A stretch of DNA of 12,235 bases from JBBSIG01 sp038232215 (GTDB taxonomy: Bacteria; Actinomycetota; Thermoleophilia; Gaiellales; Gaiellaceae), in contig JBBSIG010000065.1 of NCBI GenBank assembly GCA_038232215.1, forward strand, positions 1 to 12,235, given 5' to 3'. The first letter of the stretch is position 1. Each line of letters opens with the position of its first letter. Below are positions 1 through 5,775 of this stretch, piece by piece. The position numbers were made by a program, and so were the translations under genes. Below the pieces are notes generated by a model. It ran no database searches. It had not been told where the DNA came from and worked only from the letters and a program-made list of their open reading frames with translations.

Positions 1-587
1 AGCACGTCTCCGCGGCGCGCGACCTGGAGGCGGTCGTGCGCCTCGTGGGCACGGCGACGCTCGTGGAGGGGCGGGTGGACGTGCGCGTGGGGCCGGCACT
101 CGTCGACCGCGGTCATCCGTTGGCGGCGGTCACCGGTCCGTTCAACGCGGTCATGCTGCACGGCGACGCGATCCGCGAGATCACCCTCGAGGGTCCCGGG
201 GCCGGCGGCATCGAGACGGCGTCGGCGGTGGTGGCCGACATGGTCTCGACCGTGGGCACAACCGGCACCGGCTTCCTGCAGAACGACGCCTGCTGGCGGA
301 CGCTGGAGCGCCTGCCGCCGGAGGAGCTCGCGGCGAGCTTCTACGTCCGCGTCGACGTCGCCGATCGGCCGGGCGTGCTCGCCCACGTGGCCGAGCGCCG
401 GGCCGAGCACGGGGTGTCGGTGGCACGGCTCACCCAGCAGCTCTCGAACGGCCGTGCGACCCTCGACCTCGTGACGCACGAGGCGCCCTGCGGACGGCTC
501 GACGCCGCGCTCGAGGCCATCGCGGCGCTGCCCGAGGTCGGCGGGAGCCCGGAGTCGATGCGCCTGGTCGCGGACCGCGGGGTCTGA
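1..587 (+). CDS. hom: Homoserine dehydrogenase, C-terminal part (5' end outside window)
   Basis: The reading frame is open from the left edge (first full codon at base 3), so the gene starts upstream and about 194 residues are visible. Homoserine dehydrogenase reduces aspartate semialdehyde to homoserine with NAD(P)H in the cytoplasm, the branch point toward threonine and methionine. The visible part holds the end of the catalytic domain, including the family hallmark GPGAGGIETASAVV followed by a D-rich helix. It then holds a C-terminal ACT domain from about visible residue 111, with the typical segment ADRPGVLAHVAE and a later EHGVSVARLTQQ strand. ACT domains in this family usually confer feedback inhibition by threonine; that is inferred here. 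Its TGA stop shares one base with the ATG of thrC, and thrB follows, which confirms the pathway. The GTG at base 36 is an internal valine, not a start. Confidence 0.95.
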   Translation, partial: HVSAARDLEAVVRLVGTATLVEGRVDVRVGPALVDRGHPLAAVTGPFNAVMLHGDAIREITLEGPGAGGIETASAVVADMVSTVGTTGTGFLQNDACWRTLERLPPEELAASFYVRVDVADRPGVLAHVAERRAEHGVSVARLTQQLSNGRATLDLVTHEAPCGRLDAALEAIAALPEVGGSPESMRLVADRGV

Positions 588-1513
588 TGCGAGCCATCTC
601 GCTCGCCGAGCGCTTCCAGGGCGCGCTCTCGCTGGCGCCGGGCGCGCGGTTCGTCTCGCTCGGGGAGGGCTCGACACCGCTGCTGCCGGCCCGGGTGCTC
701 GGGAGCCGCCTCGGGCTCGACCTCTGGCTCAAGTGCGAGGGGGCCAATCCCACCGGCTCCTTCAAGGACCGCGGGATGAGCGTGGCCGTCTCGGCGGCCC
801 TTGCGGACGGGGCTCCGGGGGTGGTCTGCGCGTCGACGGGGAATACGGCCGCCTCGGCCGCGGCGTACGCGGCGCGCGCCGGGCTCAGCTGCGTGGTGGT
901 GCACCCGGCGGGAGCCGTCGCCCCGGCGAAGCTCGCGCAGGCGCGTGCCGCCGGCGCGCGGATCCAGGAGGTCGACGGCGGCTTCGAGCTCGCGTTCGCG
1001 GCGGCGGGCGAGCTCCCCGAGCGGGAGGGCTACGTCCTCGTCAACTCCGTCAACCCCTACCGCCTGGAGGGCCAGAAGACGGCGGCGCTCGAGCTCGTGG
1101 AGGAGCTCGGCGGGGCGCCCGACGCGCTCGCGCTGCCGTACGGCGGCGGCGGCAACACGACGGCCTACGCGCGGGGCTTCGACGAGGCCGGCGGGGGGAT
1201 GCCGCGGCTCGTTCCCGTCGAGTCGGGCGAGCGCCGCTCGACCGCGGCCTCGGCGATCAGGATCGGCAGCCCGGTGCACCGCGCGCAGGTCGACGCGGCC
1301 GTCGCGCGCTCGGGCGGCCTGGTGGTGACCGTCACGGACGCGGAGATCCTCGCCGCCTGGAGCGCGCTCGCGCGCGAGGAGGGCGTGGTGTGCGAGCTCG
1401 CCTCGGCGGCGGCGCTCGCGGGGCTCGCGCACGCGGGGATCGAGCCGGGGGCGCGCGTGGTGTGCGTCCTGACGGGACACGGGCTGAAAGATCCCGGGGC
1501 GGTGCCGCTCTGA
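587..1513 (+). CDS. thrC: Threonine synthase (compact form without zinc ribbon)
   Basis: PLP-dependent fold-type II enzyme that converts O-phosphohomoserine to threonine and phosphate. The PLP lysine is K60, in the motif EGANPTGSFKDRGM. Other hallmarks are the phosphate-cradling ASTGNTAASAAAYAA, the segment NSVNPYRLEGQKT, a glycine-rich loop PYGGGGNTTAY, and the C-terminal VLTGHGLKDP, which is characteristic of true threonine synthases. At 308 residues it is shorter than the usual 350 or more, because it lacks the N-terminal cysteine ribbon found in many relatives, including the second copy at 8182. The start ATG overlaps the hom stop by one base (TGATG), so translation is probably coupled. 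It sits between hom and thrB in a classical threonine operon, so the assignment is firm. Confidence 0.95.
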   Translation: MRAISLAERFQGALSLAPGARFVSLGEGSTPLLPARVLGSRLGLDLWLKCEGANPTGSFKDRGMSVAVSAALADGAPGVVCASTGNTAASAAAYAARAGLSCVVVHPAGAVAPAKLAQARAAGARIQEVDGGFELAFAAAGELPEREGYVLVNSVNPYRLEGQKTAALELVEELGGAPDALALPYGGGGNTTAYARGFDEAGGGMPRLVPVESGERRSTAASAIRIGSPVHRAQVDAAVARSGGLVVTVTDAEILAAWSALAREEGVVCELASAAALAGLAHAGIEPGARVVCVLTGHGLKDPGAVPL

Positions 1514-2331
1514 CCCCCGTCCACGTACGCGCGCCGGCCAGCACGGCGAACGTCGGACCGGGCTTCGACTGCGTCGCGGTCGCCCTCGACCTCTGGAACG
1601 AGCTGGAGGTCGGCTACGGCGACGGCCGCCCCGACGAGTCGCACCTCGGCGTGCAGGCGTTCGCGCGCCTCGCCCCGCTCGAGGGCCGCAGCTTCAGGTT
1701 CCTCGACCGCGTCCCGCGCGAGCGCGGCCTGGGGTCGAGCGCTGCCGTGATCGCCCTCGGGCTGGTCGCAGGCGCGCTTGCGGCCGGGGTCGAGCGGAAC
1801 GCGACCGAGCTCCTCGCCGCGGGTCTCGAGCTCGAGGGGCACCCCGACAACCTCGCCGCGGCCCTCACGGGCGGCGTCTGCCTCACCTGGGAGGGAAGGA
1901 TCGCGCGGGTGGCAGACGACGCGCCGGCCGTGGCGATCGCCGTCGTTCCGTCGGGCTCGCGCGTCAACACGGCCGAGTCGAGGGCCGCGCTCCCGGACGC
2001 CGTCCCGCACGCGGACGCCGCCTTCACCGCCGCGCGGGCCGCCTTGCTCGGCGCCGCGCTCGCGAGCGGCTCGGCGGAGCTGCTCGCGGCGGCGGGCGAC
2101 GATCGCCTGCACGAGCCCTATCGCGCCTCGTCGGCGCCGTTCCTGGCGGAGCTCCGCGCCCGCCTGCCCGACGGCGCCGTCGCGGCGACTCTGTCCGGAT
2201 CCGGGCCGACCGTGATCGTCTGGTCGCGCCGCGAGCGCGCCGAGTCGTGTGCCGCCGAGCTCGCCGGGCGGTTCCCCGAGGCCGACGTTCTGATCCTGCC
2301 CACCACCCAGCGAGGAGCCGGCCCGGTATGA
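1510..2331 (+). CDS. thrB: Homoserine kinase, probable CTG start
   Basis: GHMP-family kinase that phosphorylates homoserine with ATP, giving the substrate of ThrC. From the proposed start the protein has 273 residues, slightly under the usual 300 or so. The N-terminus reads TPVHVRAPASTANVGPGFDC, the canonical opening of this family (strand, then NxGPGFD). The ATP-binding glycine loop GLGSSAA is at residues 73-79, GHPDN at 110-114 and the third GHMP motif SGSGPT at 229-234. No ATG, GTG or TTG lies close to this N-terminus. A CTG at 1510 overlaps the thrC stop as CTGA and gives exactly the expected length, so I chose it. The nearest conventional alternative is GTG at 1462, which would add 16 residues of arginine/glycine-rich sequence unlike the family. 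The stop overlaps the ilvD ATG as ATGA. Confidence 0.93.
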   Translation: MTPVHVRAPASTANVGPGFDCVAVALDLWNELEVGYGDGRPDESHLGVQAFARLAPLEGRSFRFLDRVPRERGLGSSAAVIALGLVAGALAAGVERNATELLAAGLELEGHPDNLAAALTGGVCLTWEGRIARVADDAPAVAIAVVPSGSRVNTAESRAALPDAVPHADAAFTAARAALLGAALASGSAELLAAAGDDRLHEPYRASSAPFLAELRARLPDGAVAATLSGSGPTVIVWSRRERAESCAAELAGRFPEADVLILPTTQRGAGPV

Positions 2332-4046
2332 GCTCGACGCCCGATCCCTACGCCCGTCCGTCCGACCCGGCCAAGCGCCGGAGCAGCGCGCTCACGGACG
2401 GTGTCGCCCGCGCCCCCGCACGGGCGATGCTGAAGGCGGTCGGCTTCACCGACGAGGATCTCGCGCGGCCGCTCGTGGGCGTCGCGACCACCTGGATCGA
2501 GACGATGCCCTGCAACCTCAACCAGCGCGAGCTCGCGCAGGACGTCAAGCGCGGGATCCGCGCGGCCGGCGGCACGCCCTTCGAGTTCAACACCGTCGCC
2601 GTCTCGGACGGCGTCTCGATGGGCACCGAGGGCATGCGCGCGTCTCTCGTCTCGCGTGAGGTCATCGCGGACTCGATCGAGCTCGTCGTGCGCGGACACC
2701 TGCTCGACGGCCTCGTCTGCCTCGTCGGCTGCGACAAGACGATCCCGGCGGCGGTGATGGCGCTCGCGCGGCTCGACGTGCCCGGCCTCGTGCTCTACAA
2801 CGGCTCGATCGCGCCGGGGCGCTTCCGGGGGCGAGACGTCACTATCCAGGACGTCTTCGAGGCGGTCGGCGCGCACGCGGCGGGTCGCATGAGCGCCGCG
2901 GACGTGCACGAGCTGGAGGGCGTCGCCTGCCCGGGCGCGGGCGCCTGCGGAGGCCAGTTCACGGCCAACACGATGGCGACGGCGCTCGAGTTCCTCGGCA
3001 TCAGCCCCGCCGGCCTGAACGAGATCCCGGCCACGCACGCCGCCAAGCCGGCGGCGGCCGAGCAGGCGGGCCGCCTCGCCGTCGACCTCCTGCGTCGCGA
3101 CATCCGCCCCTCGGACGTGATCACGCCGGACGCGCTCGAGAACGCGATCGCTGCGATCGTCGCCACGGGGGGGTCGACGAACGGGGTTCTGCACCTGCTC
3201 GCGATCGCGCACGAGCTCGGCCTCCCGCTCGAGCTCGAGGACTTCGACCGCGTCGCCGCGCGGACGCCCGTCGTCGCCGACCTGAAGCCCGGAGGCCGTT
3301 TCGTCGCCGTCGACCTGTACGCCGCGGGCGGGCTCGCGCTCGTGGCACGCGAGCTCGCGAACGGGGGGCTCGCGCACGCGCACGCGCTGAACGTCGACGG
3401 GCGCACGCTCGCCGGGATCGCCGGCGGCGTGCGCGAGACGCCCGGCCAGCAGGTCGTCCGTCCGGCGGCCGATCCGATCAAGTCGAGCGGGGGTCTCGCC
3501 GTGCTACGCGGCAACCTCGCTCCGGGCGGCGCGATCGCCAAGCTCGTCGGGCACGAGCGCACCCTGCACGAGGGGCCGGCCCGCGTCTTCGACTCCGAGG
3601 AGGAGTGTTTCGCGGCGGTGGAGGAGAGTCTCGTCCGACCGGGCGACGTGGTCGTGATCCGCTACGAGGGGCCGGCCGGCGGGCCGGGGATGCGCGAGAT
3701 GCTGCACGTGACCGGCGCGCTCGTGGGCGCGGGCCTCGGCGACTCGATCGCGCTCGTCACCGACGGCCGCTTCTCGGGGGCGACCCACGGGCTGATGGTC
3801 GGCCACGTGGTGCCGGAGGCGGCGCGGGGCGGACCCCTCGCCGCGCTGCAGGACGGCGACACCGTGACGGTCGACATCGAGGCCCGAGAGCTGCGCGTCG
3901 CTCTCTCCGACGACGAGCTGGCCGCCCGGCTCGCGACGTGGACTCCGCCCCGGCCGCGCTACGAGCGGGGAGTCTTCGCGAAGTACGCCTCGCTCGTCTC
4001 CTCGGCGTCCGAGGGGGCGGTGACGCACCCGCGCGAGCAGGCCTGA
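2328..4046 (+). CDS. ilvD: Dihydroxy-acid dehydratase
   Basis: Iron-sulfur and Mg-dependent dehydratase that turns 2,3-dihydroxy-isovalerate or -methylvalerate into the 2-keto acids for valine and isoleucine (and leucine, pantothenate). The protein has 572 residues, normal for the IlvD/Edd family. Three cluster-type cysteines are visible: C62 in ETMPCNLNQ, C135 in LVGCDKTIPA and C207 in CPGAGACGGQFTANTM. K137 in GCDK is the family's usual modified, metal-binding lysine. The C-terminal half shows the conserved GGPGMREML and VTDGRFSG segments. The ATG at 2328 overlaps the thrB stop (ATGA) and has AGGAG at 2313-2317 as ribosome-binding site; upstream in-frame codons lie inside thrB and were rejected. 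Placing ilvD in the threonine operon ties isoleucine synthesis to supply of its precursor. Confidence 0.96.
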   Translation: MSSTPDPYARPSDPAKRRSSALTDGVARAPARAMLKAVGFTDEDLARPLVGVATTWIETMPCNLNQRELAQDVKRGIRAAGGTPFEFNTVAVSDGVSMGTEGMRASLVSREVIADSIELVVRGHLLDGLVCLVGCDKTIPAAVMALARLDVPGLVLYNGSIAPGRFRGRDVTIQDVFEAVGAHAAGRMSAADVHELEGVACPGAGACGGQFTANTMATALEFLGISPAGLNEIPATHAAKPAAAEQAGRLAVDLLRRDIRPSDVITPDALENAIAAIVATGGSTNGVLHLLAIAHELGLPLELEDFDRVAARTPVVADLKPGGRFVAVDLYAAGGLALVARELANGGLAHAHALNVDGRTLAGIAGGVRETPGQQVVRPAADPIKSSGGLAVLRGNLAPGGAIAKLVGHERTLHEGPARVFDSEEECFAAVEESLVRPGDVVVIRYEGPAGGPGMREMLHVTGALVGAGLGDSIALVTDGRFSGATHGLMVGHVVPEAARGGPLAALQDGDTVTVDIEARELRVALSDDELAARLATWTPPRPRYERGVFAKYASLVSSASEGAVTHPREQA

Positions 4047-4059
4047 CCGTCGGGGAGGG

Positions 4060-5235
4060 CTATCCCTGCAGCTCGGGCAGGGCGCGCTGGATTCCTCTTA
4101 CCGCTTGCCCGATCCGGTGCTCGTTCTCGACGAGGGCGAAGCGGACGTGTCCGTCGCCGCCCGGACCGAAGCCTGCTCCAGGGCTGACGGCGACGCGCGC
4201 CTCCCGCGTGAGCCTGAGCGCGAACTTGTGCGAGCCGAGCGCGCGGTAGGGCTCGGGCAGCGGCGCCCAGACGAACATCGTCCCCCGCGGGCGCTCGACG
4301 GGCCAGCCGATCCTGGCGAGGCCGTCGCAGAGGGCGTTTCGCCGCAGGCGGTAGTGCTCGCAGATCTCCGTCGGGTAGTCGGGCGCCTCGTTCAGGGCGA
4401 TGATCGAGGCGATCTGGATCGGCTGGAACGTGCCGTAGTCGAGGTACGACTTCAGTCGCGCGAGCGCCTGCACGGCGTCGGGGTTCCCGAGCAGGAAGCC
4501 GACACGCCAGCCCGCCATCGAGAACGACTTCGTCAGCGTGTAGAGCTCGACCGCCACCTCCTCCGCGCCCGGAACCTGGAGGATCGAGGGCGGGTCGTGC
4601 CCGTCGAAGGCGATGTCGGCGTAGGCGAAGTCGTGCACGACGAGCAGCTCGTGCTCGCGCGCGAGCGCGACGATCCTCTCCATGAAAGCGCGGTCCACGA
4701 CGGCCGTCGTCGGGTTGTGCGGAAAGGAGAGCACGAGCACGCGCGGGCGCGCCCTCGAGCCGGCGAGCGCCTGCTCGAGGGCGCCGAGGAAGTCGTCGCC
4801 GCCGAGCTCGACCCGCACGAGCTCCGCGCCGGCGAGGATGGGCGCGAAGTGGTGGATCGGGTACGTCGGCGTCGGTACCACCGCCGCGTCGCCCGGCTCG
4901 ACGAGCGCCCACATCAGGTGCGCGAGCCCCTCCTTGGCGCCGATCGTCGCGAGCGCCTGGGTCTCGGGATCGAGCTCGACGCCGAAGCGGCGGCGGTAGA
5001 GCGCGCAGATCGCCTGGCGGAGCTTCGGGATGCCGCGGCTCGCGGAGTAGCGATGGTTGCGCGGCTTCGCCGCCGCCTCCTGCAGCTTCGCCACCGCGGC
5101 GTCGGGAGACGGCAGATCCGGGTTTCCGAAGCCGAGATCGATCACGTCCTCGCCGGCCCGGCGGAGCTCGAGCTTGAGGCGATCCACCTCCGCGAACGCG
5201 TACGGCGGTAGCCGCTCGACACGCCGAAACTCCAC
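4060..5235 (-). CDS. alaC: AlaC-like class I/II aminotransferase
   Basis: PLP-dependent fold-type I aminotransferase of 391 residues, closely resembling E. coli AlaC (glutamate-pyruvate transaminase) along its whole length. Shared segments are RLPPYAF at the N-terminus, HRYSASRGIPKLR, TIGAKEGLAHLM, and KSYLDYGTFQPIQ. The catalytic lysine is K236 in YTLTKSFSMAGWR. N174 (FPHNPT), D202 and Y205 (HDFAYAD) are the cofactor contacts, and R365 in HVRFALVEN should bind the substrate carboxylate. The start is GTG at 5235, chosen because the N-terminus then matches AlaC; no strong Shine-Dalgarno sequence precedes it. The gene converges on ilvD with a 13-base gap. Members of this family can act on alanine, methionine or related amino acids, so the exact substrate is inferred. 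The amino donor would be glutamate, which gltB in this window helps to make. Confidence 0.85.
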   Translation of the reverse strand: MEFRRVERLPPYAFAEVDRLKLELRRAGEDVIDLGFGNPDLPSPDAAVAKLQEAAAKPRNHRYSASRGIPKLRQAICALYRRRFGVELDPETQALATIGAKEGLAHLMWALVEPGDAAVVPTPTYPIHHFAPILAGAELVRVELGGDDFLGALEQALAGSRARPRVLVLSFPHNPTTAVVDRAFMERIVALAREHELLVVHDFAYADIAFDGHDPPSILQVPGAEEVAVELYTLTKSFSMAGWRVGFLLGNPDAVQALARLKSYLDYGTFQPIQIASIIALNEAPDYPTEICEHYRLRRNALCDGLARIGWPVERPRGTMFVWAPLPEPYRALGSHKFALRLTREARVAVSPGAGFGPGGDGHVRFALVENEHRIGQAVRGIQRALPELQG

Positions 5236-5274
5236 CGCGAGACGCTACCACCGCCGCTCTCGACGCGGCGCAGC

Positions 5275-5295
5275 ACGCTTTACACTTGAAAGCGT
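5275..5295. promoter_or_regulatory. Candidate operator dyad over the glnK -35 box
   Basis: A perfect 7-bp inverted repeat, ACGCTTT and AAAGCGT separated by 7 bases, spans this interval. It covers the -35 hexamer TTGAAA, a position where a dimeric regulator would control access of RNA polymerase. No regulator is identified, and the half-site does not match a nitrogen-regulator box I recognise. A chance origin is possible. Confidence 0.4.
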
Positions 5296-5314
5296 CGGAC
5301 GCCTCCGCTAGGCT
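5286..5314 (+). promoter_or_regulatory. Promoter of the glnK-amtB unit
   Basis: TTGAAA at 5286-5291 and TAGGCT at 5309-5314 are separated by exactly 17 bases, matching the housekeeping sigma-factor pattern. In a region this GC-rich such a pair is notable. Transcription would start near 5320-5321, just before the first leader hairpin and about 100 bases upstream of the glnK start. Confidence 0.6.
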
Positions 5315-5324
5315 CGCTCCTGCT

Positions 5325-5368
5325 CGAGCGTCGCCGTAGGCGCTCGCGCGGAAGGCACTGGCGCCTTC
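5325..5368 (+). ncRNA. Tandem hexaloop hairpins in the glnK leader (ANTAR-target-like)
   Basis: Two adjacent hairpins with six-base loops lie in the leader. Hairpin 1 pairs 5325-5332 with 5339-5346 (8 bp, one G-U) around loop GCCGTA. Hairpin 2 pairs GAAGGC 5351-5356 with GCCTTC 5363-5368 around loop ACTGGC; four bases separate them. Known targets of ANTAR-domain antiterminators are paired hairpins with hexaloops carrying A at position 1 and G at position 4, often before nitrogen genes. Loop 2 fits both positions; loop 1 has the G but not the A. Hairpin 2 shares bases 5360-5368 with the terminator that follows, so the two cannot form together. The structures are seen in the sequence; regulation by an ANTAR protein is inference, and no such protein is encoded in this window. 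Confidence 0.5.
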
Positions 5369-5398
5369 AGGAGCTCTGGCTCCTGGGGCGCCTTTTTT
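5360..5398 (+). terminator. Rho-independent terminator upstream of glnK (attenuator)
   Basis: The stem is GGCGCC (5360-5365) paired with GGCGCC (5387-5392), then an inner 7-bp stem CAGGAGC/GCTCCTG (5368-5374 with 5379-5385) around loop TCTG. Six T residues follow at 5393-5398. It is the only terminator here with a proper T-tract. It lies between the promoter and the glnK start, so it must act on the leader and would stop transcripts at about 77 bases unless the preceding hairpin prevents it. Confidence 0.85.
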
Positions 5399-5421
5399 GT
5401 TGTCCGAGAACGGGAGACGCG

Positions 5422-5775
5422 ATGGTCAAGGTGGAGGCAGTCGTGATTCGCGAGCGGGTCGAGACGGTGATCGACGCGGTCGAGGAGACAACCGGTCACG
5501 TCGGTGTGACCGTGATCGAGGCGATCGGGCACGGTCGTCAGCGGGGCGTGACGCACGAGTACCGCGGAAGGGTGTTCGAGTCGCGCTTCCTGCCCAAGGC
5601 GCTGCTCGTCTTCGTGGTAGAGGACGGGCTCGCCGGCGAGGTGGTGGAGGCCGTCGTCGACTCCGCGCGGAGCGGCAACGAGTCCGGTGACGGCCTCGTC
5701 TGGACGACGCAGGTCGACGACGTCACGCACAACCGGACCGGGAAGCGTCTGGAGGAGGTGGAGGTCGGTGCCTAA
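5422..5775 (+). CDS. glnK: PII nitrogen-regulatory protein, divergent GlnK-like
   Basis: PII proteins are trimeric sensors of ATP/ADP and 2-oxoglutarate; those encoded with amtB usually plug the channel when nitrogen is plentiful. The protein has 117 residues, a normal length. The T-loop region is recognisable: GHGRQRGVTHEYRG then FLPK, with K59 matching the 2-oxoglutarate lysine (K58 in E. coli GlnB). By eye, the tyrosine that is uridylylated or adenylylated in relatives (Y51) is F52 here, while Y47 matches Y46. The C-terminal part reads SGDGLVW and HNRTGK where GDGKIF and RIRTGE are usual, so the nucleotide-contacting K90 and R101 are replaced by L and H; R103 remains. GGGAG at 5412-5416 precedes the ATG. 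It overlaps amtB by 8 bases. Family membership is secure; details of ligand binding are uncertain. Confidence 0.88.
   Translation: MVKVEAVVIRERVETVIDAVEETTGHVGVTVIEAIGHGRQRGVTHEYRGRVFESRFLPKALLVFVVEDGLAGEVVEAVVDSARSGNESGDGLVWTTQVDDVTHNRTGKRLEEVEVGA
5751..5764 (+). promoter_or_regulatory. Purine-rich ribosome-binding site of amtB
   Basis: An unbroken purine-rich Shine-Dalgarno stretch (GGAGGAGGTGGAGG) inside the end of glnK ends three bases before GTG 5768. It decides the amtB start, because in-frame codons further upstream lack such a site and would add a non-membrane, arginine-rich extension. Confidence 0.7.

Noticed and set aside
733..1509. N-terminal extension of thrB running back through thrC
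   Set aside because: This part of the frame is arginine/glycine-rich shadow of thrC. The homoserine kinase family begins at about 1510.
2247..2327. Upstream in-frame start for ilvD
   Set aside because: It lies inside thrB, adds arginine-rich non-family sequence, and the ATG at 2328 has an AGGAG site and an ATGA overlap.
2118..3383. Long - strand open frame opposite thrB/ilvD, and the 368-codon + strand frame opposite the aminotransferase (4105-5211)
   Set aside because: Both are frames opened by very high GC. They give charged repetitive sequence, whereas the opposite strands encode conserved enzymes.
5687..5767. Upstream in-frame start for amtB
   Set aside because: It overlaps the conserved end of glnK and adds a basic extension. 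GTG 5768 has the strong Shine-Dalgarno stretch and matches the start of helix 1.
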